Assembly: GCA_964016985.1 (NCBI GenBank)
Contig: OZ024834.1
Coordinates: 83,426,289 to 83,490,288, forward strand
Reading direction: 5' to 3'
DNA: 64,000 nucleotides
DNA from: Anodontia alba
Taxonomy: Eukaryota > Mollusca > Bivalvia > Lucinida > Lucinidae
Shown piece by piece: positions 49,555-59,544 of this stretch. The notes under the pieces are model-generated. The model was not told where the DNA came from, made no database searches, and saw nothing but the letters and a program-made list of their open reading frames with translations. Within the stretch, counting starts at the first letter, position 1. Each line of letters opens with the position of its first letter. The position numbers and the translations under genes are program-made.

Positions 49555-49670
49555 AATTTCTCAACAATAATATATATTGTTAGTACTCATTAGAAGCGCG
49601 TCGACGAGGCTCTTTTAATGAGTATTCACAACATATTTTTTCCTGGAGAAATAAGAAAAAAAATTACTTT
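49555..49670. mobile_element. CATTAGAA-hairpin MITE
   Basis: TATTGTTAGTACTCATTAGA AGCGCGTCGACGAGGCTCTT TTAATGAGTATTCACAACAT A, TTTCCTGGAGAAATAAGAAA; slightly decayed. Confidence 0.68.
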
Positions 49671-49859
49671 TCGACAGTAAAACCTGATCAGACCGTGTGG
49701 GTTCACTGACTTTTTTAATGACCTTGTCTTGACGTTGTATGTTGATCGTGTAAGTTCGCATTGTTGGTCTACACTGTACTTGAAACAAAACTGTATCAAA
49801 ATAGATTTTTTTTTCAAGATGGTGGGCATGGCGGCCAACTTGGATTTCTGATTAGAACG

Positions 49860-50085
49860 ATTTTAACTATTTTTGATCCACAAGTTGCCCCAATACTTGT
49901 GTATGATCATTGTTCATCCCCTTGACTGTCTCCGTTTTATCATGTTTATTTGGTTTAAGGATTTACAATTTATTGTTGACCTTCGTCGCATCGTTTCTTT
50001 TGTTTAACCGGGGCACAGAGGTTAATTTTGGGCTTCGGTACTTGAAAAGGATCCCACTCAGATCATGTACGAAAAGGACGACAAC
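49860..50085. other. No gene or repeat recognised
   Basis: A short frame exists but has no domain or splice support. Confidence 0.3.
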
Positions 50086-50165
50086 GGGAATATGACGTTT
50101 ATACAACGTCGCATCAACGTCGATGCAACGTCTTGTTGTTAGATCGACGTTGATACGCCGTTGAA
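50085..50165. repeat. AACGTCGCATCAACGTCGAT palindrome, partial
   Basis: GACGACAACGGGAATATGAC GTTTATACAACGTCGCATCA ACGTCGATGCAACGTC ... GATCGACGTTGATACGCCGT TG. Same inner sequence as 54959-55073 but the GACACAC ends are lost. Confidence 0.6.
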
Positions 50166-50485
50166 AATTAGGAAATTAGGACCAGACTGTGCTTAGAAAT
50201 TACAGGTCCCATACGCTCGAAAAATCCCTTTTCTTATTATCGGACTTTTATGGGTGTTTCAATTGTTTGTATATGTAAAGGTAAATGGCCTTTATTCGTT
50301 TTAGATGATTTGCGAATGACTAATATCCATATAACCGAAATATGTTAGCTTGTTATCTTGTCCCGTATCTAGTCTCTTGTTGCGTCTTATTGCAAAAGCG
50401 AATTGACAAATAGATAACATTCTTAGAAATTCAGAAACACATATAAAATATATAAACAAGGTGATCACAGGTCTGTCTTTAAATA

Positions 50486-50765
50486 CATTACAAAACCATG
50501 CCTATTCGAATATATAGAAAATTTTACCTTCAAAAACTGAAAATTTTCTGATGAAAAATTCTAATATTTTTCATATTTCTACTCAAAACATAGATTGTGG
50601 GTACTCGTTAGAACCGCCTCGGCGAGGCGGTTCTAACGAGTACCCACAATCTATGTTTCTTAGCAGAAATAAGAAAAATAATGTATACCCCTGTAAACCC
50701 TAGTTTTACTATATAAAAGTGGGGTTTAAGGGGGTCAAAATTATATAGGCATGTTTTCGTGATGA
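50486..50765. mobile_element. CATCACGAAAACATGCC MITE, copy 2
   Basis: CATTACAAAACCATGCCTAT ... TATAGGCATGTTTTCGTGAT G; hairpin TAGATTGTGGGTACTCGTTA GAACCGCCTCGGCGAGGCGG TTCTAACGAGTACCCACAAT CTATG is perfect over ~60 bases. Confidence 0.82.
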
Positions 50766-50814
50766 TATGCCTAGGCGAGCAGTTTTCAGTTTTTACCACT
50801 CTTTTTTTTTTTCT

Positions 50815-50925
50815 TATTTTTCTGAGAAAATAGGCTCTGACATTTCATGAAATGTCAACTTGAAGCCTATTTTCAGGGAAAAATAAAACATTTAAATTTG
50901 TCTTCTGCTGAAACTTTTACCTAGC
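50815..50925. repeat. CATTTCATG hairpin, decayed
   Basis: TTTTTCTGAGAAAATAGGCT CTGACATTTCATGAAATGTC AACTTGAAGCCTATTTTCAG GG. Relative of 40140-40250. Confidence 0.55.
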
Positions 50926-51034
50926 ATGCTAAGCTTTAATTTTTTTAAGTTTTCTTTGAATAATATACATGGATGGAACATTTAACTCTCTTTAAATCAC
51001 ATCGTGTAGATGTCTCATCAGGAGTAATACTATT

Positions 51035-52365
51035 TAAAAGCCCCATATTCGTCAAAAATAGACATTTTTATCCAAGAGAGGTTTAATAAATTGATATATA
51101 GCACTAATACGATCATAAAATGTGGCATCTGACAGCCTGTAAAATTTCAGTTAGTCTCTCGTTTTTGAACTGGATCGCATCTCTGAATTAATGTTGGCAA
51201 CATTAATTCAGAGCTACAATAAAAACCATTTCATTTCAAGAACCAGAGACTAACTGAAATTTTACAGGCTGTCAGGTGCAACATTTTATGATTATATTAT
51301 CATATATCAATTTAGCAAACCTTCCTTTCATAATAAAATGTTTATTTTTTAGGAAAGGCTCCATATTCCCCCCCCACCCCCCCCCCCCCCCCCCCCCCAA
51401 ATAGACATTTTTTTTTTATCCAAGAGAGGTTTAATAAATTGATATATAGTATTAATACAATCATAGGTTGTGGCATCTGACAGCCCGTAAAATTTCAGTT
51501 AGTCTCTCGTTTTTGAACCGGATCAAAAATGAAATGATTTTTGTCGCATCTCTGAATTAATGTTGGCAACATAAGTCAGAGATACGATAAAAATCATTTC
51601 ATTTCAAGAACCAGAGACTAACTGAAGTTTTACAGACTGTCAGGTGCAACATTTTATGATTGTAATACCATATATCAATTTATCAAAGCGTCCTTTGATA
51701 ATAAAATGTCTATTTTTGAGGAATATAGAGCCTATATATATATTCCTCAAAACAGAATTTTTTTTTATCCAAGAGAGGTTTAATAAATTGATATATAGTA
51801 TTAATACGATCATAAAATGTGGCATCGGACAGCCTGTAAAATTTCAGTTAGCCTCTCGTTTTTGAACTGGATAAAAAATGAAATGATTTTTTTTTATCGT
51901 ATCTCTGAATTGATGTTGGCAACATTAACCCTTCTCTTGCTGAGCACGACATGCTCTGTCTTACCAAACAGTGTAGATCCTGATCAGTTGGCTTCTGAAG
52001 AAGCCAACTGATCTGGATCTGCACTGTTTGTCATTAAATATGTGAATTTCTATCAAAAACGCGGATCAAGTAATCTGATTGGCTGGAAATTAAAGGTGGG
52101 CGTGGCATCTTAATTTATTCAGCATGACAAGGGTTAATTCATGCAGAGATGCAACGAAGAATCATTTCATTTCAAGAACGAGAGACTAACTGAAATCTTA
52201 CAGGCTGTGAGGTGTCACATTTTATGATTGTATAAATGGAAGGTGAAGTTGGTTTGTTTTTCGTTTTTCGCTTTCGTTTTTCGCCTTAATACCATATATC
52301 AATTTATTAAACCTTTTTTGGACAATAAGATGTCTATTTTTGAGGAACATAGAGCCTTTAAAAGT
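51035..52365. mobile_element. Three consecutive GACAGCCTGTAAAATTTCAG palindromes
   Basis: Copy a 51035-51362, copy b 51356-51735, copy c 51738-52365, all with TAATAAATTGATATATAG, GACAGCCTGTAAAATTTCAG TTAGTCTCTCGTTTTTGAAC, ATCTCTGAATTAATGTTGGC AAC and inverted arms. Copies a/b and b/c share or abut their AGGCTCCATATTCC ends. Copy c is interrupted by the TTAA MITE at 51929-52133; copy b begins with a C-run at 51369-51400. Confidence 0.75.
51929..52133. mobile_element. TTAA-flanked MITE (piggyBac-like), 205 bp, nested
   Basis: TTAA at 51925-51928 and 52134-52137. Ends CCCTTCTCTTGCTGAGC and ...TTTATTCAGCATGACAAGGG. The hairpin AGTTGGCTTCTGAAGAAGCC AACT with CAAACAGTGTAGATCC arms. The sister palindrome at 51200-51220 shows the empty site AACATTAATTCA. 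Confidence 0.88.
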
Positions 52366-52424
52366 CTTCACTCATTAAAGCTTAGCGTGCTGGGTAAACA
52401 TTTCAGCAGACGCCATTTTGAAAT

Positions 52425-52610
52425 GTGCTTTCTTATTTTTCCCATAAAATAGGCTTTGGCTGTTATACAAATTACCTTCCTTTGCAGACAATTTGCATGG
52501 AATGTCAAAGCATTCTACAAAAAAAAAAAAAAAAAAAAAAAAACAAAAAAAAAAAAAAAAACAAACACACACACAAAAAAACAAAATTAATTTGTGGTCT
52601 GCAGCTGAAT
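52425..52610. repeat. Decayed CATTTCATG element with A-rich insert
   Basis: AGCGTGCTGGGTAAACATTT CAGCAGACGCCATTTTGAAA TGTG, GCAGACAATTTGCATGGAAT GTCAAAGC, then a ~40-base A-tract at 52520-52560 and TGTGGTCTGCAGCTGAATTA. The open frames over the A-tract are artefacts. Confidence 0.5.
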
Positions 52611-52784
52611 TAGAGCAGAGAATGGCGAAAATAAAACTAACAATAATAATATAAAAAAGAGTCCATACAACAAGTGTTATGTACATGTATATTTAGGGAA
52701 GAAGGAAACGATTTGACAAAATATTCGTGGTCATATCAGTTCTGTTATCCTCGGCTGATACGAGTACATGAGCTTCTCCAAACA

Positions 52785-52880
52785 GAAAACGACCTTACGA
52801 CATATACGACCAGCGTAAACTCAGATCAGCCTGCGCATTCGCGCAGGCTGATGAGAGTCTACGCTAGTCACTAATATAAT
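52785..52880. repeat. CTCAGATCAGCCTGCGCATT hairpin
   Basis: CGACCAGCGTAAACTCAGAT CAGCCTGCGCATTCGCGCAG GCTGATGAGAGTCTACGCTA GTC: stem arms of ~30 bases. Confidence 0.75.
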
Positions 52881-52909
52881 GCATGGACCTTAAATATTCA
52901 ATAAACAAA

Positions 52910-53240
52910 GACTGTGGACATAGATTATACTGTGCGGATGTGACGGCTTATATGGGTCCACGCTAGTCGCAGTGTCAAGAGGTCGTTTTGTCTTTGGAAA
53001 TGCTCATATTGGGTTCGTGTTATTGCATACATATTAGGCTTTTTTCACTTAATTGGGGGACCTTGACATGCATGGCCATGTATGTGAAAGTAAAATCACA
53101 TATCAGATTTGACATCTGCACAGTCTGAGCATGGCCCAAGGTTCCATCAGGTGAACAACACAGGTGCCTGGTCACATTTCTCGTATGCGCTGACTGATCA
53201 GTTACTAGGTCTGAGTCAGTGGTCTTTGTGCATTTGCTAA
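52910..53240. other. No gene; scattered half copies of GC hairpins
   Basis: GATTATACTGTGCGGATGTG ACGG and CTGCACAGTCTGAGCATGG are short relics of the GCCTGCGCA family; nothing else seen. Confidence 0.35.
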
Positions 53241-53245
53241 GTCAT

Positions 53246-53562
53246 TCATTACGAAAACACGCCTGTTCAAATATATAGAACATTTCACCTCGAAAAAATC
53301 CTGAAAATTTTCAGATAAAAACTCTGATATTTTTCATATTTCTGCTCAAAACATAGATTGAGGGTACTCGTTAGAACCGCCTCGTCGAGGCGGTTCTAAC
53401 GATCGTAAGAACCGCCTCGTCGAGGCGGTTCTAACGAGTACCCACAATCTATGTTCTGAGCAGAAATAAGAAAAATAATGTATACCCCTGTAAACCCCAG
53501 TTTTACTATATAAAAGTGGGGTTTCAGGGGGTCAAAATTATATAGGCGTGTTTTCGTGATGT
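53246..53562. mobile_element. CATCACGAAAACATGCC MITE, copy 3, with doubled hairpin
   Basis: CATTACGAAAACACGCCTGT ... ATAGGCGTGTTTTCGTGATG. The tip GAACCGCCTCGTCGAGGCGG TTCTAACGA occurs twice in tandem (53372-53402 and 53407-53440), so a single long palindrome now has two adjacent stem tips. Confidence 0.82.
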
Positions 53563-53689
53563 TTATGTATATTGCAGATCATTTTATAAAGCCAGGTCAT
53601 ATATACAAGTTGTTGAAACTAATAGCATTTGAAATCATATTCAATGTAGTATTGCCAGCTGTCATCCCGCTCTTATGATTTTAACCCAG

Positions 53690-53800
53690 CTAGCGTTTTG
53701 CTTAAATCTATATCCTACAGTTATCGGCCCGACAGAATTCCTGTCGGACCGATTACGGTTTGATATTGATTCAGGTAGAATGCTAATCGGGACGCCCAGG
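53690..53800. mobile_element. GGGCCGATAACGGCC MITE, diverged copy
   Basis: ACCCAGCTAGCGTTTTGCTT AAATCTATATCC, TTATCGGCCCGACAGAATTC CTGTCGGACCGATTACGG, ATTCAGGTAGAATGCTAATC GGG. Confidence 0.65.
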
Positions 53801-53919
53801 GAGTCGTGATCGGGGCGTTTTAGGCACGAGCATTTCCTGTTTCAACTTTTGACCCATTCTAGGCTGTACCTCTCCGGGATAATGTCTAATAATGTTTAAT
53901 AATAACTTTCATGAATCAA

Positions 53920-54300
53920 AGCGCTGACAGCACTCGGTCGATTGTCTCAAAGTGTAGGCTGAGAAAATGGTCCTGAACGAGGGACTAAAAACTGTCTCAT
54001 TAATCCTTCACTTCCTGTTATTTAAGCAAATAGTGCAGACCCTGATCAGACGTCGCGTTCTGCAGCGTCTGATCTGGGTCGGCACTATTTACCAGTGTTC
54101 CAAATGTCAGAGTTCAGGTTTTACAGATAACCGTCTGTCAACAGCACTCTGACGTCACAGCGACAAGAATAGCGCGGCTGTAAATAACCGTTACCTGGAT
54201 TTCATCTAACGCGCGGTTTGATTACATTGGTCAATGATAATCACGTGGACAACTACCTTAAGGGAATTGTATACCATGGCTCGATTGTAAACAATGGACC
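53920..54300 (-). repeat. GTTTACAATCGAGCC repeat, inverted copy
   Basis: GCGCTGACAGCACTCGG, hairpin 54028-54092 (CAAATAGTGCAGACCCTGAT CAGACGTCGCGTTCTGCAGC GTCTGATCTGGGTC...), AACAGCACTCTGACGTCACA GCGAC, GTGGACAACTACCTTAAGG, ATACCATGGCTCGATTGTAA ACAAT. Confidence 0.7.
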
Positions 54301-54690
54301 CCAAAAGTGCCCCTTCCCCGCCCCCCCCCACCCCCCATCAATTACCGGCCCGGCCCTCCACCTATGACTGTCAGATGCTGCAAAATGCCAGTTTAGATTT
54401 CCTTATTTTTTTGTCCCACAAGATAACGTTTGACATGTATGGCAAATTGTTGCACACGGAGACAATTTGCATGACATGTCAAGCGCTTTTTTCTTTGTAC
54501 GGAATGTCAAATAGATTCTATAAGTATGGAACATATTTTCTTTGCATGAAATGTCAAATAAATTCTATAGGGATGGATCCTTTTTTTTTTTTTTTTTTCA
54601 TGAAATTTCAAATAGATCCTGCAACGATGGACCATGAGGAAGCGGAAATAGAAAAAGTAGACTCGGTTTTATTTGTGTCTGTTTATGAGT
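54300..54690 (-). repeat. Outer part of the long inverted repeat pair (partner 46805-47050)
   Basis: CCATCAATTACCGGCCCGGC CCTCC, CTGTCAGATGCTGCA, ATGTATGGCAAATTGTTGCA CACGGAGACAATTTGCATGA, TGTCAAGCGC, AATAGATTCTATAAGTATGG. It is the reverse complement of 46805-47050 with scattered changes. The 132-codon frame over it (poly-F run from a T-tract) is not a gene. Confidence 0.65.
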
Positions 54691-54958
54691 AGTACACTAA
54701 TATACGTTGCTCACGCCCTGTAGGGACGGTTTGTGAAATACTCTATTTTCAGAAATACTCAAAACGGGCTCATTGATTCCGAAGGGTCAAGAAATATTAA
54801 CTGACACTAAATAAAGTACAGGAAGAGACTGTAACAGCTTCCACGCAGCACTTAACACCGGTTTCGGTGGAGAAAATGGAACCTTAAAAGCAACGCCAAG
54901 GAAACGAAAATAGCAGATTCTAAGTCTGATCATGAACAATTCTTTAATAAACAACACT

Positions 54959-55073
54959 ATCCAGCGGACACACGACGTTCATACAACGTCGCATCAACGT
55001 CGATGCAACGTCACGTCATGACGTTGCATCGACGTTGATACGACGTTGTATCAAAGTTGCGTGTCCGCTGGGT
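54959..55073. mobile_element. CAGCGGACACACGACGTT palindromic MITE, best copy
   Basis: CCAGCGGACACACGACGTTC ATACAACGTCGCATCAACGT CGATGCAACGTCACG|TCAT and its reverse complement ending GTTGCGTGTCCGCTGGG. Arms of ~55 bases, loop of a few bases. Confidence 0.88.
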
Positions 55074-55164
55074 ATTTGCTGGGAAAACAAAAAGAAAACA
55101 ATCATTTGTCGCTTGCCGCATAAAGGTTAATTAATTGGCAGTCATACGCCAAGTACACTTTATC

Positions 55165-55375
55165 CTATTTAACGCTTAGCATGCTGGGTAAAGAAATAGA
55201 AGACATTCTGAAATATGTTTTTTTTCCAGATAATAGACTTTGACATTTCATGTAAATTTTCTCCTTGGGAAGCAATTTGCTTGAAATGTAAAAGCTGACT
55301 GTCTGGGAAAATAAGAAAAAATATATATATAATCAGTTGGTCGTCTGCTGGATTTTGCCACAGCGTGCTAAGTTA
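55165..55375. repeat. Decayed CATTTCATG element
   Basis: TTAGCATGCTGGGTAAAGAA ATAGAAGACATTCTGAAATA, AATAGACTTTGACATTTCAT GTAAATTTTC, GGAAGCAATTTGCTTGAAAT GTAAAAGC, TTGGTCGTCTGCTGGATT. Confidence 0.5.
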
Positions 55376-55626
55376 ACCAAGATTTTACGATAGGGAGATA
55401 TCTCTTGACCAAAATTATATGAACCTTACAGTGAACTAATGTACCCTGTGGTATGTGGACCCAGAGAAAATTGACCAGTCTGCGCAGTCTTATAAGACTC
55501 GTGATTCGCCGATTAAAAAGCACTTACAGCTTTAGCTATTCGCAGAATGTCCACTGATGACCGCTTACACAGAGCGACTGCATAGGCTGACATTAGTCTT
55601 TGCAGGGTACACGTCATAGGCACCAA

Positions 55627-55907
55627 TACGAAAACACGCCTTTTCAAATATACTGAAAATTTTACCAGCAAAAAAAATGAAAATTTTTCATATAAAAAAT
55701 CTGATATTTTTCATGTTTCTGCTTAAATTATAGGTTGTGGGTACTCGTTAGAACCGCCTCGGCGAGGCGGTTCTAACGTGTACCCACAATCTGTGTTTTT
55801 GAGCAGAAATAAGAAAAATAATGTATACCCCTGTAAACCCCAGTTTTACTGTAAAAAAGTGGGGTTTAAGGGAGTCAAGATTATATAGGCATGTTTACGT
55901 GATGCAT
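55627..55907. mobile_element. CATCACGAAAACATGCC MITE, copy 4
   Basis: CAATACGAAAACACGCC ... ATAGGCATGTTTACGTGATG; hairpin GGTTGTGGGTACTCGTTAGA ACCGCCTCGGCGAGGCGGTT CTAACGTGTACCCACAATC. ACCCCTGTAAACCCCAG / GTGGGGTTTAAGGGAGTC inner arms. Confidence 0.82.
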
Positions 55908-56835
55908 TTCTCACGTTACGATCCAATAGCTTGGTGAGCCTTGGACGCTTCAATTAAAAGCCGAATGTTGGAATCTAAATAATGGGTAATCAAGTCTCTT
56001 CTTTTAGCTTGAAAGAATGTGGACTTATTTCACGTATGCTTCGGTGACGTCATCGGTAAGGTTGGTCGGCAAAAACATGGTTGAAGAGTATAGAAGATAT
56101 AGCGGATAATGTGCACATTTTGCATTGATTTGAAAGAATATATTTTAATATATATTCTTTTTTTTTTCTTTCAATATGCCTGTTGTTTTCTTAAGAGTTG
56201 CAGTATTGAAAATCATTTTTCTTCTTTCTTTGAAAAATATTGGTTGTGAGTAATCTTTCGACTTCTTGAATACAATAAAAAAAAATAAAATAAAATAAAT
56301 AAATAAATAAAACAAACAAATAAATAAATAAATAAATAAAACACAACAAAACAAAATAAAACAACTTTTTTAATTTTTTTTTGGAAGCTAAACCAGACCA
56401 CTAGCTCTTGATATGTTACGATGCGTCTTAGAATAACTTACTTATTTCTTTACATATTATTTGTAATTAGTAAAAAATATTTCATTCCGAATTTTCATTT
56501 TCATGCAGCATGGGACGTTTTCAATTTGAATCCACGTGTATTTGTTAATAGCAAACTATATGACAAAATATTTTAGAGGGCCTATGTCGATAAATATAAC
56601 TGTATTTTGTTAGCAAACAAAACGTATAAGAGCGTTATTTTCGTCATTAATATTATGTATTTCAGTAACATTTTTTGAGCTCTTTGCCCACCACCTTGGG
56701 AAACCCCATCGATTTTCTTATCAGTGACGTCATGCCGGTATCTCCAATATAGCGAGTGGTGGGCGTGTTCTAAATGGTGCCCCCACTACTTCTTAACCAT
56801 TTCAGCCCTTTAGACTAGAGCAAATACTTATAAAG
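55908..56835. other. No gene; (AAAT)n microsatellite inside
   Basis: (AAAT/CAAAT)n at about 56280-56345. The remainder is AT-rich and lacks hairpin modules or SINE landmarks, so it may be unique host sequence. Frames on the minus strand over the microsatellite are artefacts. Confidence 0.4.
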
Positions 56836-56960
56836 CCAGTGTAGATCCAGATGAGACGGCTCATCACGAGCCGTCTCATCAGGATTTACACGGTTTACCA
56901 ATTGATTACTGGTAAAGAAGAGTCCATTTCAAAAACTCAGGATTGAAAGGATTAATTTGC
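56805..56960. mobile_element. TTAACC-ended MITE with GAGACGGCTCAT hairpin
   Basis: TTAACCATTTCAGCCCTTTA ... TCAGGATTGAAAGGATTAA as inverted ends; hairpin AAAGCCAGTGTAGATCCAGA TGAGACGGCTCATCACGAGC CGTCTCATCAGGATTTACAC GGTTT (56836-56895). Relative at 60738-60905 with the same tip. Confidence 0.62.
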
Positions 56961-57353
56961 CAGGCTACAGACTACCTAACTTGTAGTAAAGTTTCCGTTA
57001 TAGATATATTTGAACTGAATGAGTTCAAAGGCTGGCATTTTGTGTCATTTGTATGGTTTGATGCGTAACGTAATGTTATACCTTATGGTATGTGTATTCG
57101 TGCTGTAAGATCGGGGTCTTTTCTATTCGCCTGCGGAAGCTAAGAACCCTTTATTAAAGCTCCCAGCAAAGACTGTTCATGGATATAGTAGAATTATCAA
57201 CCGACAACATAGACCTTTGCGTGACTGTGTGGATTAAGAGGAGAGTCCATACTGAGAATCCGAATCCGCGTATGTTACATATAATCGGAGAAACCTTTTC
57301 GCTTGGCCTAGCCGTATCTGGGTGGCCCATACGCCCTAAGAAACTCAGCTTAA

Positions 57354-57590
57354 CCCTTAAAGCGCCAAGAAAACCTGCATCTGAAAATGTCGTCTGTTTA
57401 TGTCGTCTGCTGAATATTCTTGCAAACTTTTCAAACCTATTTTTGCATACAGGCAAACAGTGTGGACCCAGATCAGACTGCTCCTAAAGGAGCAGTCTGA
57501 TCTGGGTCCACACTGTTTGCAGAAGTGACTTTTAAAGTAACCAGCAGAAGACAAAGCAGACGACAACCGTTGTGATTGGCGCTTTAAGGG
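57354..57590. mobile_element. TTAA-flanked MITE, CCCTTAAAGCGCC ends, 237 bp
   Basis: TTAA at 57350-57353 and 57591-57594 flank CCCTTAAAGCGCCAAG ... TTGGCGCTTTAAGGG. The inner hairpin (57452-57521) is perfect: GCAAACAGTGTGGACCCAGA TCAGACTGCTCCTAAAGGAG CAGTCTGATC... . The ends match 40069-40278, whose hairpin is of another type. Confidence 0.88.
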
Positions 57591-57599
57591 TTAAAGCTC

Positions 57600-57750
57600 A
57601 GCGTACTGAATAAAAAAAACAACAGGAGGCGACATTTTGAAATAGTTCCCTAACTTTTCGCAGAAAATAGGATTTGATATTTCATGCAAAGAAAAAATAT
57701 CAGTTTGCCGTCTTCTGACGCAAATTTATGGCTACATTTTTTTAAGCTGA
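57600..57750. repeat. Decayed CATTTCATG element
   Basis: AGCTCAGCGTACTGAATAAA, ACAGGAGGCGACATTTTGAA ATAG, GATTTGATATTTCATGCAAA GA, TTGCCGTCTTCTGACGC. Confidence 0.45.
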
Positions 57751-57924
57751 GTGAGTAAAACCGTTTCACCTTTGTAACACAACCGGCATGTGACTGTTTG
57801 TCAAACAACAGTAATCATTAATGATAATAATGACAAATCGTGAGAAAACCCAGAGGACTCATTAAGGAGGAGTATTTGGTGATAATTCTGGGATGTTTTT
57901 TCCTTATGGAAATAAAAACATATG

Positions 57925-58443
57925 TAGATTGGCTCCAGTCTCCAGTGACTAAATATTTTTCTCATAATCCTGTTTGATAATCCACTAAAATAAAACCAAA
58001 AAACTATCATGACTATAAAGGCTGGTCACTAGTATTTTCAACTGAATTCTACATTTGATTTAAACAACAATTTAGTTGTATAAATCTTATTACAACATAG
58101 ACCATAGTCTGTTTCCAGACTCTATTTTTTCTATCATTTTCGCTTTTTTTCAAAGGTATACAATCTAGTACAGTTTATAATGATTTGATGAGTTATATCC
58201 CTTAGTGGAAAAGATAGAGTAAAACAGTAAAATGAATTAAAGAGATAAATACAGCTACAATAAAGTGATAAGGAATGGCAGATAAATAAATAAACAAATA
58301 AATAAACAAATAAATAAATGAATAAATAAATAAATAAATAAAAAAATAAATAAGTAAATAATAATAAAAAAAAACAGTGACAAAACAACAACAACAACAA
58401 CAACAACAAAAACATAAGTGCAGAAACGATTGGAGCTAGTCTA
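57925..58443. mobile_element. TAGACTGG-ended element, asymmetric, with (AAATA)n and (CAA)n blocks
   Basis: The left half (57925-58032) equals the left arm of the palindromic MITEs up to GGCTGGTCACTAGT. The body from 58150 (TACAATCTAGTACAGTTTAT AATG, CCCTTAGTGGAAAAGATAGA G) equals 38400-38470. (AAATA)n lies at 58280-58345 and (CAA)n at 58385-58410. The end is AACGATTGGAGCTAGTCTA. No target duplication seen. Confidence 0.62.
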
Positions 58444-58543
58444 CAAAGATTAATAAGACAAACAATATATATACAACCTTATATAAGTGGGATTCAGAAG
58501 AAAGTCATTTGTAAAGTCTATATTCGTTTTTTCCAAGTATCTA

Positions 58544-58905
58544 CAGTAGAACCTCGATAGCTCGAACACCAAAGGCTCGTTTACCATGGCTAATTCGAAC
58601 TCATTTTTGAGACCCTACGAAGTTCTTCCGATAGCTCAAGAAAACAAATATTTAGGAAAATTTTCTTATTTTATCGTGAAACTGTATGTTGTGTGTACTC
58701 ATTAGAATCGCCTCATCGAGGCGATTCTAATGAGTACACTCAACATACAATTATTGTGTAGAAAATCGAAAAAAAAAAAATCCCTAAATTGTCGCCATTT
58801 GCTTCCTGACTTGGCACCATAATTAACCCTCAGTTGCTCGAACCACCCATGTCTCGAACAAATTTTCATGGTCCCAAAGAGGTTCGAGCCATCGAGGTTT
58901 GACTG
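58544..58905. mobile_element. Tigger/pogo-like MITE, copy 6, complete
   Basis: TA|CAGTAGAACCTCGATAGCTC ... CATCGAGGTTTGACTG|TA; hairpin ATGTTGTGTGTACTCATTAG AATCGCCTCATCGAGGCGAT TCTAATGAGTACACTCAACA T. Full symmetrical copy, 362 bp. Confidence 0.87.
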
Positions 58906-59150
58906 TATGTGCACCCAGTGAAGAACATGAAAGGCTCTTCGCGAATACGTAATGTCTGAGCCTTCATAGTACGCATATGACATGCCCTTTGCGGGGCCTC
59001 CAAGAAAATGTGTAGTTTGAATTTATATAGAGCATATGTCCCCCACATTCCAATGTTTATTATTATTTATTATAGAAATTATAAAAAACATACCAGCTGT
59101 GTACTTTCAGAGTCACAATTGATGAGTATGTAACATTTCAGCCACAACTT

Positions 59151-59342
59151 TAGCCTGGTTCCAGTCTCCAGTGACTAAATATTTTTCTCATAATCCTGTT
59201 TGATAATCCACTAAGATAAAGTCCAAACATATCATGACTATAAAGGCTGGTCACTAGTGATATTACATTCGTTTTATTTTAGTGGATCATTAAACAGATT
59301 GTAAGAAAAAATATTTTGTCACTAGAGACTGCAGCCAGTCTA
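59151..59342. mobile_element. TAGACTGG palindromic MITE, copy 4, exact 9-bp target duplication
   Basis: TAGCCTGGTTCCAGTCTCC ... GACTGCAGCCAGTCTA; flanks CCACAACTT at 59142-59150 and 59343-59351 are identical. Confidence 0.88.
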
Positions 59343-59349
59343 CCACAAC

Positions 59350-59412
59350 TTCAGACTGCTCCACATGACCTCGTACAACGAGGTCAATCTTTACGTCGAA
59401 CTGTGGAGCAGT
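59350..59412. repeat. AGACTGCTCCAC hairpin
   Basis: TTCAGACTGCTCCACATGAC CTCGTACAACGAGGTCAATC TTTACGTCGAACTGTGGAGC AGTCTACA: outer stem AGACTGCTCCAC / GTGGAGCAGTCT and inner stem GACCTCG / CGAGGTC. Confidence 0.72.
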
Positions 59413-59544
59413 CTACACTCGAGTCTACCACAACTTCTTCTGACAGGTGCACCCATGTGCCGCGTCATGAGAAAAGGCATCCTCCGGGCATGTACGATCA
59501 GTAAAGTTCCAGACCAGAAATTTAAGTGGGATTGATACTCTTTC

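Noticed and set aside
54294..54692. 132-codon plus-strand frame
   Set aside because: It spans a C-run, a T-run (poly-phenylalanine) and a dispersed repeat whose inverted partner at 46805 has no equivalent frame.
57179..57487. 102-codon frame overlapping a TTAA MITE
   Set aside because: Its second half is the MITE end and hairpin; the first half has no recognisable domain.
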